This document shows positions 16,550 to 24,587 of a stretch of 64,000 bases of DNA, in pieces. The notes under the pieces were generated by a model. The model saw nothing but the letters and a program-made list of their open reading frames with translations, was not told where the DNA came from and made no database searches. The stretch's first letter is position 1. Every line of letters starts with the position of its first letter. The position numbers and the translations under genes were made by a program. This DNA comes from Oscillospiraceae bacterium (GTDB lineage Bacteria; Bacillota; Clostridia; Oscillospirales; Oscillospiraceae): NCBI GenBank assembly GCA_017540645.1, contig JAFYAQ010000020.1, positions 1 to 64,000 on the forward strand. Direction: 5' to 3'.

Positions 16550-16897
16550 TTGGCTCATAAGAGGCATGAGAAAAGCGAGTTTGGGGCTTACCTGGTCGAC
16601 GCGATCAGCAAGGCTGGTATGTCTCAGGCAGACTTTGTTGCGGCGGTTGGGATGGCAAGACCATATTTCTACAACATTTTGACCGGCAGTCCTCCCCCGC
16701 GAGATACTCTTGAAAAAATGTATGGCGTACTTGAAAAAAAGCTCCCCCCTGACGATACAAGGCATCACATGTTTATGAACCTTGCCGCTAAATGCCGGGG
16801 AGAGATTCCATCCGATATTGAAGAAATGATCAGGCAGCACCCAGGGCAGTGGGACAACATTCGAACAGCTCTTACACAGATGCTCACAGCGGATTAA
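16550..16897 (+). CDS. HTH-domain regulator, probable controller of the type III R-M operon
   Basis: 115 aa, starting at TTG 16550 (AAGGGAGGG spaced 5-6 bp; no ATG nearby keeps the helix-turn-helix). Residues ~10-60 form an XRE-like helix-turn-helix (FGAYLVDAISKAGMSQADFVAAVGMARPYFYNILTG), with SPPPRDTLEKMYGVLEKKL after it. The C-terminal half is unassigned. Its gene is 15 bp upstream of mod, and an inverted repeat overlaps the promoter, so it probably acts like a C protein or autorepressor that times methylase and nuclease production. This is inferred from position only. Confidence 0.75.
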   Translation: MAHKRHEKSEFGAYLVDAISKAGMSQADFVAAVGMARPYFYNILTGSPPPRDTLEKMYGVLEKKLPPDDTRHHMFMNLAAKCRGEIPSDIEEMIRQHPGQWDNIRTALTQMLTAD

Positions 16898-16912
16898 TGA
16901 GGAGAAAAAGCC

Positions 16913-19003
16913 ATGGCGGAATTGCATGAATTGATTGGAAAAATTGAGAATCCGGAGCTGCGCGCACAGATTCAGGAGGCGGCTAACAAGCTTTTCAAGC
17001 AGAAAAAGTTTGGTCTTGTCTTCGAGGATCATCTGCCGGAATGCACGCCCCTATACGACATCCCGGTACGTAAGGGATCCAAGGTCTCCCTCAAGGACGG
17101 CAAAGTGAGCGAGACCTATACTGTGCTGAAAATCGAAAACGGTCAGGCCCTTTGCCTTCCGAGTAACAATGCGGAAGCTGTCAGTTTTCCTGTCAAGGAT
17201 CTTGTTACTACCGCAGAATTTGGTGACCCGATCTATCCCTGCCTGAAATCGCTGGGAGAAGTCTGCAATGCCCCGGACAGTGATCTTTGGCATACCTTGA
17301 TCGAGGCAGACAATTATCACGCCCTGCAGCTTCTGGAGTATCTGTACGCCGGGAAAGTAGATTGCATTTACATAGATCCGCCCTATAACACCGGTGCACG
17401 GGATTGGAAATACAATAACGACTATGTAGATGGCAATGACTCTTATCGACACAGTAAATGGCTGTCCATGATGGAGAAACGGCTAAAACTGGCGAAACGG
17501 CTTCTCAATCCAGATAATTCTGTCTTGATTGTGACCATTGATGAAAAAGAATACCTGCATCTTGGTTGCCTGCTGGAAGAATTGTTCCCAGAAGCAAATA
17601 TGCAGATGATCTCAACCGTAATAAACCCCAAAGGTACAGCCCGCACAAACGAATTCAGTCGTGTTGATGAATATATCTTTTTTGTGATGATCGGTGATTA
17701 CAAATTGACGCGGACCGGAAAGGACATGCTTACACAGGATGTATCTGAAGATACATCGGTTAGATGGCGAGGTTTTCCTCGTACTGGGAGAAAAGGTCTT
17801 CGCCCTGTAAACCCCGGATCATGGTATCCCATCTACTTCAACGTCGATGATGATTCGTTCCACTCGGTCGGTGAAGCGGTATATGCTGGGCAAGATAATC
17901 CCACAGCGCCAGATGGAACATACGCTATTTGGCCCCCTGTGAGAAATGGGGAAGAATACAGTTGGTCTATGGTTCCTGCAACATTCCGCTATCTCCACGG
18001 AATTGGCGCAATTAAGTTTGGCCGTCCCAGCAAAAGCAAAGGGTGCTCCATCTCTTATCTAACAAATAATCAGCTCAAACAGATTGAAGAAGGAAAGATC
18101 GTTGTTACCGGACGAGATGCAAATGGGTCCCTTGAAGTTGCTTATGCATCCGATTCAAAAACCACAGCGCCAAAAACACAATGGAACTTAACATCACATG
18201 AGGCTGGAGCATATGGAACCAACGTTATTGGTGCCATAATCCCGGGAAGGCGATTTGCATTCCCAAAGTCCATCTACGCTGTTGCGGATGCCTTGCGGTT
18301 TTTTGTAAAAGAAAAGCCAGACGCCCTTATCGTTGATTTCTTTGCAGGCTCTGGCACAACGCTACATGCCGTGAACCTACTAAACGCAGAGGATAGCGGC
18401 CATCGACGCTGTATCATGGTTACAAACAATGAAGTGTCTGAGGCAGAAGCAAAAAAGCTATCCGCACAGGGTTATCACCCCGGCGACAACAATTGGGACA
18501 ATCTTGGTATCGCCCGCTATGTCACTTGGCCTCGGACGGTTTGCTCTATTGAAGGCCATGATATTAACGGACAGCCGCTCAAAGGAAGCTATCTGGGAAG
18601 CGATCGCCCCATGGCCGATGGTTTCCCCGCCAATGCCGCCTTCTTCAAGCTGGGTTTTCTTGATAAAACAAAGGTCTCCCTCGGCATGCAATTCAAGGAA
18701 CTGCTCTCCACGCTATGGATGAAAGCTGGGGCAATCGGGAAATGCCCTACCGTCGAAGAAGGCGTACCGGATATGCTGATCCTGCCGGAAAACAAAATGG
18801 CGATCCTCAACAACGAAAACCGGTTTGCAGAATTTGCCGAAGAGCTTGCTATGCAGCCGGAGATTGATGTGATCTTTATCGTTACGGACTACGAGGCAGG
18901 CTTCGTGGCCATGTCACAGGCCCTTGAGGGAAAGACAACGTACCAGTTGTACCGGGACTATCTGGACAACTTCCGGATCAACGCAGGGAGGAACAGCAGA
19001 TGA
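16913..19003 (+). CDS. mod: Type III restriction-modification DNA methyltransferase subunit Mod
   Basis: 696 aa. Beta-class amino-methyltransferase with the catalytic D155-P-P-Y158 motif before the SAM-binding motif DFFAGSGTT (residues 475-483), the motif order typical of type III Mod subunits. The ~300 residues between them hold the target-recognition region. It methylates one strand of an asymmetric site; the site cannot be read here. ATG 16913 follows GAGGAG, and the stop overlaps the res start (ATGA). GC content is clearly lower than the core genes before 16 kb, consistent with transfer. Confidence 0.92.
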   Translation: MAELHELIGKIENPELRAQIQEAANKLFKQKKFGLVFEDHLPECTPLYDIPVRKGSKVSLKDGKVSETYTVLKIENGQALCLPSNNAEAVSFPVKDLVTTAEFGDPIYPCLKSLGEVCNAPDSDLWHTLIEADNYHALQLLEYLYAGKVDCIYIDPPYNTGARDWKYNNDYVDGNDSYRHSKWLSMMEKRLKLAKRLLNPDNSVLIVTIDEKEYLHLGCLLEELFPEANMQMISTVINPKGTARTNEFSRVDEYIFFVMIGDYKLTRTGKDMLTQDVSEDTSVRWRGFPRTGRKGLRPVNPGSWYPIYFNVDDDSFHSVGEAVYAGQDNPTAPDGTYAIWPPVRNGEEYSWSMVPATFRYLHGIGAIKFGRPSKSKGCSISYLTNNQLKQIEEGKIVVTGRDANGSLEVAYASDSKTTAPKTQWNLTSHEAGAYGTNVIGAIIPGRRFAFPKSIYAVADALRFFVKEKPDALIVDFFAGSGTTLHAVNLLNAEDSGHRRCIMVTNNEVSEAEAKKLSAQGYHPGDNNWDNLGIARYVTWPRTVCSIEGHDINGQPLKGSYLGSDRPMADGFPANAAFFKLGFLDKTKVSLGMQFKELLSTLWMKAGAIGKCPTVEEGVPDMLILPENKMAILNNENRFAEFAEELAMQPEIDVIFIVTDYEAGFVAMSQALEGKTTYQLYRDYLDNFRINAGRNSR

Positions 19004-21837
19004 AAGTCGATCTAATAGCCTTTCAGGACAAAGCTGTAAAAGAGCTGCGGATGGACATTGCCGATGCGCTCGGCAGCTACCAGCGCAGACGAAAAACACA
19101 GGTTGTCTCTCTGCAAGCCCCAACCGGCGCAGGGAAAACCATCATTGCGGCCGCTCTAATCGAAAACATATATTTCGGTTCTACCTTGGCGGATGGGACG
19201 ACGTTCGGAGAACAGCCGGATGCCATTTTCGTCTGGCTGTCGGACTCACCGGAGCTGAACGAGCAGTCCAAACAGAAGATTGAGCTCAAGACCAGCAAGC
19301 TGCGTTTCGGCCAGTGTGTCACGATCACGGAGGAATCCTTCGACATGGAGATGCTGGAGGATGGGCATGTCTATTTTCTGAACACACAGAAGATCAGCCG
19401 GAACGGAAAGCTGACCAAGCACTCCGATGATCGGCAGTATACGATTTGGGAAACCCTGGACAATACGATTCAGAGCAAATCGGATCGCCTTTATTTCATT
19501 ATAGACGAAGCACACCGTGGCGCAAAAAGCAAGCGGGAGGCCGGCACTGACACCACGATCATGCAGCGCTTCATCAAGGGCTACGAGTATACGGAAAATG
19601 GGCTCAAGAAGAAAATGCGCTCCATGCCGGTTGTTCTCGGGATCAGTGCTACGGCGGAGCGGTTTAATACGTTGGCCGGCAACATCACCAATGTGGGGCT
19701 GCAGAAATACATCATTACAGCCGATGAGGTGCGCAGCTCTGGGCTTCTGAAGGATCGCATTGTGATCACTTATCCGGAAGATCCCACAAGGAACAATGAT
19801 ATCGTGCTGCTGGAAGCAGCTGTGGAGGAATGGCAAAAGAAATGCCGGAGGTGGTATCAATATACCTCTGAGCAGCATTACGCCAATGTGGACCCTGTGC
19901 TTGTGGTACAGGTCTGCCCCGGAAGCGGTGGTGCGCTGTCGGATACCAATTTGGAGGACGTCCTGACCAAAATTGAGGAGAAGGCAGGAGTTCGCTATAA
20001 GACCGGCGAGGTGGTGCACTGCTTCGGAGAAGGCACTTCTCTGACCATTAACGGGCTGACTATCCCGCATGTCAAAGCATCCGAGATCGCCTCCGATCAC
20101 AAGATCAAAGTCGTCTTCTTTAAGGAAGCGCTTTCGACCGGATGGGATTGCCCCCGGGCAGAAACCATGATGTCCTTTGCGGTGAGGAGCGATCCCACTT
20201 ATATTGCCCAGCTTCTCGGGCGCATGGTCCGCACACCGCTGCAAATGCGCGTTTCCCGTGACGAATTTCTGAATGACGTCAAGCTCTATCTCCCACATTT
20301 CAACAAGGACAATGTGAAAAAGGTCGTAGAGGAGCTCCAATCAAACGAAGGCGGCGAGATCCCGACTGAAATCAATGGTGAATCTCTGGAAGAGCCGACC
20401 TACGTCACCTGGACCGTTCATACTCCGCGCAGGTCGCGTGTTGTCGAAGACAATCCGAATCAGACAAGCCTGTTTGATCTCCCAGGGATTACACAGCCGG
20501 CAGAGCAGACTCCGGCGGGAGAAGGAAACACAGACTCGCCAGCCGGAAATGCAAATCCAGGCGTTAGCGCGCCGGAATACGTTCCGCCGGCAACAGTCAC
20601 AGTACCAGCACCGTCAACACCTCAGCCCCTCGCTCCCGCTCCCCCAGTGCCACAGGGGAAACAGCTTTCGTTTATTCAAGACCTGGACCGTGTGGAAGTC
20701 ATTGATTTCATCAACAAGCAGGGCTATCTCACCTATCTGGTGCGACAGGATCGCATCAACGACTATTTGCAATCACTGCTTGACCTCGCTGATTTGCTGA
20801 CGCACAATGCAATTTATATTGGTGCGCGAGATGAGGTCATTGATGACGTCGTTGGCTTGATCCGCTCTTATATTGAAGAACTGCACCGCAATGGGAAATA
20901 CGATGAGCTGGCGGAACAAGTACTACAATTCAAGCTGTCAGTACAGGTATTTGATCCCTTCGGCCAGGCGCTGCTCGAGAATTACTTTAACGATTACACC
21001 CTTATTTCTGAAACAGATCTCGACCGGCAAGTACGCAATGCGGATGCCCGACTTGGCCGATACGGCTTCCCGAACATCTACGGCGGCAGATACTACAATG
21101 ACGAGGACCCCAATGCGCACAAAATCGACTGCATCCTTTTTGCTGCAGATGACAGTTGCCGGACAGCCCTTGGAGAGTACGCAAAAAAGAAACTGCACGA
21201 GTTTGCCAGTAAGTATCGCCTGAAGATCGTCAGCAAATCTGATTCCTGCAAGAAAAAGTATCACGACATACTGGCGGACAGCGATATTGTCAGCGAGCAG
21301 ATCTTTGCCATTCCCGAGAATATCACGGTGCGAGAAGATCCGGACGGCATTGAATACGACAACCATCTGCTGGCTTCTGAAACCACAGGGCTTGCTAAAA
21401 TCAAGCTGGGATCGTCGTGGGAGCCGGCGCTGATTGAGGAGGAATCCCATCGGAGCGATTTCGTTTGCTGGCTCCGTAATCCGGCAAGAGCACCATGGGC
21501 CTTGTGTCTCCCGTATACTATTGCCGGTGAAAAGAAGAGCTTCTATCCGGATTTTCTGATTGTTCGCAGCGATCCCGATCTTGATTATGTGGTCGACATT
21601 CTGGAGCCGCATGGAGACCAGTTCGCTGATAATCTGCCAAAAGCAAAAGCTCTTGCAGAATATGCGAAAAAAGAGGATCGGATAGGAAGAATTCAGCTTA
21701 TCCATAAGAACACTGGCGTTGGTGGCGTAAGCCAGTTCAGGCGTTTGGATCTAACTGATTTGGCTGTACGGGACAAGGTTCTGCGGGCAAATAACGATGA
21801 CGAGCTGAAAAACATCTTTTATACAAACGGCATTTAA
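19000..21837 (+). CDS. res: Type III restriction endonuclease subunit Res
   Basis: 945 aa. SF2 helicase motor with Walker A APTGAGKT (residues 40-47), D169EAH172, GISATAERF and C-terminal helicase motif QLLGRMVRTP. A Pro/Ala/Thr-rich linker (~residues 490-555) leads to a C-terminal nuclease with a PD-(D/E)xK-like pattern (YPDFLIVR, then DYVVDILEPHG, near residues 848-870). Together with Mod it makes an ATP-dependent complex cutting ~25 bp from its site. Both partners are full length with motifs intact, so the system looks active. A terminator follows at 21844. Confidence 0.9.
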   Translation: MKVDLIAFQDKAVKELRMDIADALGSYQRRRKTQVVSLQAPTGAGKTIIAAALIENIYFGSTLADGTTFGEQPDAIFVWLSDSPELNEQSKQKIELKTSKLRFGQCVTITEESFDMEMLEDGHVYFLNTQKISRNGKLTKHSDDRQYTIWETLDNTIQSKSDRLYFIIDEAHRGAKSKREAGTDTTIMQRFIKGYEYTENGLKKKMRSMPVVLGISATAERFNTLAGNITNVGLQKYIITADEVRSSGLLKDRIVITYPEDPTRNNDIVLLEAAVEEWQKKCRRWYQYTSEQHYANVDPVLVVQVCPGSGGALSDTNLEDVLTKIEEKAGVRYKTGEVVHCFGEGTSLTINGLTIPHVKASEIASDHKIKVVFFKEALSTGWDCPRAETMMSFAVRSDPTYIAQLLGRMVRTPLQMRVSRDEFLNDVKLYLPHFNKDNVKKVVEELQSNEGGEIPTEINGESLEEPTYVTWTVHTPRRSRVVEDNPNQTSLFDLPGITQPAEQTPAGEGNTDSPAGNANPGVSAPEYVPPATVTVPAPSTPQPLAPAPPVPQGKQLSFIQDLDRVEVIDFINKQGYLTYLVRQDRINDYLQSLLDLADLLTHNAIYIGARDEVIDDVVGLIRSYIEELHRNGKYDELAEQVLQFKLSVQVFDPFGQALLENYFNDYTLISETDLDRQVRNADARLGRYGFPNIYGGRYYNDEDPNAHKIDCILFAADDSCRTALGEYAKKKLHEFASKYRLKIVSKSDSCKKKYHDILADSDIVSEQIFAIPENITVREDPDGIEYDNHLLASETTGLAKIKLGSSWEPALIEEESHRSDFVCWLRNPARAPWALCLPYTIAGEKKSFYPDFLIVRSDPDLDYVVDILEPHGDQFADNLPKAKALAEYAKKEDRIGRIQLIHKNTGVGGVSQFRRLDLTDLAVRDKVLRANNDDELKNIFYTNGI

Positions 21838-21843
21838 TGGCTG

Positions 21844-21879
21844 GCCCGGCAGGCATTGACCCCTGCCGGGCACTTTTTT
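21844..21879 (+). terminator. Terminator of the R-M operon
   Basis: GCCCGGCAGG (21844-21853) pairs with CCTGCCGGGC (21862-21871), followed by ACTTTTTTAT. Confidence 0.9.
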
Positions 21880-21896
21880 ATCCCATTGTATAAAGA

Positions 21897-22739
21897 TGGG
21901 ACTAAAAGGGACTAAATGGCACTAAATGGGACCCCCAGTGTATGATATAGTTATGATGGCCGTAAAAGGAAAAGCTCTTCTCTGAAAAATGGGAGTAAAA
22001 GAGAGTAAAAAGGAGTAAAAGAGAGCTTCGATCTGTGATATTGTTATACTGGCAAGAGCAGAAATCATGGCAGCACATGCTAGCAAGAGGATAGAAGAAG
22101 ACAGTAAAAGCAAGTAAAAGAAAGTAAAAGAGAGCTCCAATCTGTGGTATTGTTATACTGGCAAGAGCAGAAAACACGGCAGTAAATGACAGTAAAAGGC
22201 AGTTATTGTTAGTTAAGAAGTATGATATCCTTACAATGACAGAAGGCCACGCGGCCGGCCGTTGTGAGCTGTGATGTCTGTGAGGCTTTTTTCTATAAAA
22301 TCGCATGTGAGAAGAAATATAGAAAAAATACCAGAAATAGCTTCACAATGGCTAACAGCTCACGCGCGCGAGACGGCTGGAGAAAAATGTCGCCCTTTGT
22401 CACCCTATGGCGCCCTTTGTCGTGTTGTGTCGTGTTGTGTCGCCCCGGCCAGCATGATATATTTAGAATGGGAGCCAGCGATTACATGATTGCTTTTCGG
22501 ATCTAAAAATTGGCGGTTGTTGGCGGGCTTTGGCGGCTGTTGACACCCTTTGGCACCTCTTGGCACCCTTTGGCACCTTGTGGCACCCCGGTCGATATGA
22601 TATAGTTATGCTGGAGAGAAAGAGGATACCAAAAGACATTGAATGATACCTATCAGGGCTGATATTATTACACTGCCGGGAAAAGATGATAGTAAAATAC
22701 ATTGAATGAGAGTATCCCGGTGTGATATCATTACAATAC
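21897..22739 (+). repeat. Array of eight repeat-plus-motif modules (10-bp direct repeats before a 19-bp motif)
   Basis: Non-coding. The shared 19-bp motif, consensus TRTGATATNNTTANANTGG, starts at 21941, 22034, 22143, 22221, 22453, 22596, 22658 and 22721. Each is preceded, after a 4-bp (twice 5-bp) spacer, by direct repeats with an exact 10-bp period: four units TGGGACTAAA-type (21897-21936), four AGAGAGTAAA-type (21990-22029), four AGAAAGTAAA-type (22099-22138), four TGACAGTAAA-type (22177-22216), six TGTCGCCCTT-type (22388-22447), eight TGGCACCYTT-type (22511-22590), and about three degenerate units in the last two. Units share a loose consensus TGRNASYNNW. All modules point the same way. 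The tail contains -10-like TATGAT/TACAAT sequences. Function unknown; see findings. Confidence 0.85.
22287..22328 (+). repeat. Copy 1 of a ~42-bp repeat with inverted arms
   Basis: TTTTCTATA (22289-22297) and TATAGAAAA (22318-22326) are perfect inverted arms around 20 bp. A near copy lies at 23079-23120. Confidence 0.65.
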
Positions 22740-22762
22740 GGGAAGCAATAGAATATAGATTC

Positions 22763-22806
22763 AGAGGAATGCCGTTCGGGAAACCGAGCGGCACTCCTCT
22801 TTTTTT
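22763..22806 (+). terminator. Terminator inside the array region
   Basis: 17-bp stem (22763-22779 with 22784-22800; two G-T pairs), loop AAAC/short, followed by TTTTTT. It lies only ~25 bp after the last 19-bp motif and has no gene in front, so it would end a very short transcript. Confidence 0.85.
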
Positions 22807-22858
22807 GTTGCTTCACATCAATATCATGTGGCTGCTGACGTAGGAAAGGAGGTGGAAG

Positions 22859-23038
22859 ATGAAAAATAGCGATGTTCGCGTATGCGCCATTGAGCATGGC
22901 GTACGGATGTGGGAGCTCGCGGATCAGCTCGGGATCTCGCCGGAGACCCTGTCTCGCAAGCTGCGCCGGGAACTGCCGCCAGAGGAAAAAGAGCGGATGA
23001 TCCAGGCTATCCAGACCATTGCTGTTCGAAGGTGGTGA
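22859..23038 (+). CDS. 59-aa HTH-like protein of the capsid/recombinase mini-element
   Basis: ATG 22859 follows AGGAAAGGAGG at good spacing. The protein has a helix-turn-helix pattern MWELADQLGISPETLSRKLR (residues ~17-36), ending in basic and Trp residues. Short proteins of this kind, often annotated as XRE-like, are common at the head of small Clostridia elements that carry serine recombinases. Probably a DNA-binding regulator; it may act on the upstream repeat array (inference from position). No signal peptide or other domain. Confidence 0.7.
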   Translation: MKNSDVRVCAIEHGVRMWELADQLGISPETLSRKLRRELPPEEKERMIQAIQTIAVRRW

Positions 23039-23078
23039 CGCGCGGCTGGTCTCGGCCGGAGGATGGAGGTTTATGGAG

Positions 23079-23120
23079 GTTTTTCTTATAAAATCATACG
23101 CGAAAAGAAATATAGAAAAG
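23079..23120 (+). repeat. Copy 2 of the ~42-bp repeat with inverted arms
   Basis: TTTTCTTATA (23081-23090) and TATAGAAAA (23111-23119) around 20 bp. The middle matches copy 1 (ATAAAATC, GAAGAAATATAG-like core), ~80 percent identity over 45 bp. It lies just after the 59-aa gene. Confidence 0.65.
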
Positions 23121-23212
23121 AATAGAAAAATTGCTCCAGTATGGTCCTTTCCTCCGTACCCGAGAATGGCGCAATCCGCAAAAACAAAAAGCATCAAAAA
23201 GGAGGTCGCATC

Positions 23213-23479
23213 ATGAAAAAGATGACCAGAGAAAACCGGATTCCGGTATCGCGGTTGAAAGCATCAGATTTCAGTACACGCAGCTATGAGGGGAAGTATG
23301 TGCTGGTTGCAGACGACGGCACGCCCGTAATTATGCTCCGCAGCAAAACCGTTTCCCCCGTTATGTGGAGCCTGAAGAAAGGCAGGTTCCAGCTCTTCTT
23401 CCGTACATACGGAGAAGTACTCAACTATTGTGAAAACCACCATTATTCCTTTGTCTCGAAGGGGCAAGGGGGATCTTGA
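23213..23479 (+). CDS. Hypothetical 88-aa protein
   Basis: ATG 23213 follows AAGGAGG with 7-8 bp spacing; a longer frame upstream has no ribosome site. Basic N-terminus, then alternating hydrophobic and polar residues (YVLVADDGTPVIMLRSKTV, residues ~30-48) suggesting a small beta-rich fold, and an aromatic C-terminal half (FQLFFRTYGEVLNYCENHHYSF). No family recognised. It sits between the 59-aa HTH-like gene and the capsid gene, so it is probably part of the same mini-element. Confidence 0.65.
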   Translation: MKKMTRENRIPVSRLKASDFSTRSYEGKYVLVADDGTPVIMLRSKTVSPVMWSLKKGRFQLFFRTYGEVLNYCENHHYSFVSKGQGGS

Positions 23480-23591
23480 TCTCTGTGGAGCTCGGTGTGG
23501 ATAACGGCGCAGGGCTCCACGCTTGATTTCGGGAAATCAAGAAGGAATATTGGCGTTTTTTCAAGATTATTCAAGAAAAGGAGTAAAAATC

Positions 23592-24497
23592 ATGAACGCA
23601 ACTACCATGTATTACAACAAAGCATTCGAGCAGTACATCCGGAACACGGCTTCGGTCCATACGAACCGCGATCTGGAAGAGGCCTATCGGGAAGATAGCG
23701 ATTCCTACGCTTTCCCGCAGGGATTCAGAGGAGATTACACTGGTGCGTTGGCAGAGGAAAACCTGTTCCGCCGGCGGGCAACGGTGATCGACACGTCTCC
23801 GGGAGACATGAAGATCCAGACGGTCGAATCTACGGCTGAAGCCGTCCTTTGTGATGAGCGGATGGCCTATGATGAGCAGGCGGACACGTTTGATTCGGTT
23901 GAATTCGACGCGTACAAGCTGGCGTCCCTTGCCAAGCTTCGCAGAGAATTCATCGCGGATAACAACTTCGACCTGCAGGCGTATTTGAGGAAAAACTTCT
24001 GCCGGCGCTTCGGTCGCGCGGAGGAGCGTCTTCTCCTGACCGGAACTGGTGTGGATCAGCCGACCGGCCTGCTCACCAGCGCCGTTGTGGGCGCTACGGC
24101 CAGCGAGCTCACGTATGACGATGTGATCAAGCTGTACTTTTCCGTGAAGCCGGAATATAGGCGCAAAGGCACGTGGATCGTAAATGACAAGACGGCCCTG
24201 GCTCTTCGGACCCTGAAGGATGACAATGGTGCATTCCTGTGGGATCAGGCGACCGGTACGATCCTCGGAAAGCCGGTCGAGTATAGCATGTATATGCCGG
24301 ATGCAGACGCAGGCGCCAAGCCGATCGCCTTTGGTGATCTGTCTTACTACTGGATGCTGCAGAGGGAATCGCTGTCGGTCCGTCTTCTGAAAGAAAAGTA
24401 CATTTTGGACGGCATGATCGGAATTGTCGGCTATGAGCGCTTTGACGGAAAACTGATCCGGCCGGATGCAGTAAAGACGCTGCAGATCGCAGGATAA
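23592..24497 (+). CDS. Orphan HK97-fold phage major capsid protein
   Basis: 301 aa, matching the mature part of HK97-type major capsid proteins: an N-terminal arm, the FDAYKLASLAKLRREFIADNNFDLQAYL spine helix region split here for length, ERLLLTGTGVDQPTGLL (P-domain, residues ~140-155), and a C-terminal A-domain ending VGYERFDGKLIRPDAVKTL. ATG 23592 follows AGGAG. No prohead protease, scaffold, portal or terminase gene is adjacent, so it cannot be an ordinary prophage module. Two serine recombinases follow. It may be a satellite or shell protein of the mini-element, or a relic kept by selection; the frame is intact. Confidence 0.8.
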   Translation: MNATTMYYNKAFEQYIRNTASVHTNRDLEEAYREDSDSYAFPQGFRGDYTGALAEENLFRRRATVIDTSPGDMKIQTVESTAEAVLCDERMAYDEQADTFDSVEFDAYKLASLAKLRREFIADNNFDLQAYLRKNFCRRFGRAEERLLLTGTGVDQPTGLLTSAVVGATASELTYDDVIKLYFSVKPEYRRKGTWIVNDKTALALRTLKDDNGAFLWDQATGTILGKPVEYSMYMPDADAGAKPIAFGDLSYYWMLQRESLSVRLLKEKYILDGMIGIVGYERFDGKLIRPDAVKTLQIAG

Positions 24498-24503
24498 TCA
24501 AGC

Positions 24504-24541
24504 AGGGGGAAGGTCCGGAGATTTCTCTGGACTTTCCCCTT
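24504..24541 (+). terminator. Probable terminator after capsid gene
   Basis: GGGGGAAGGTCCGGA pairs imperfectly with TCTGGACTTTCCCCT around GATTTC, followed by TCTATT. The T-run is weak. Confidence 0.6.
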
Positions 24542-24587
24542 CTATTCTGGTACCTTTCCGGTTACCAAAGGGGAAGGAGGTAAACTG

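Noticed and set aside
21897..22739. CRISPR array
   Set aside because: Repeat units are 10 bp, directly adjacent and different between modules; there are no 25-40-bp unique spacers and no cas genes.
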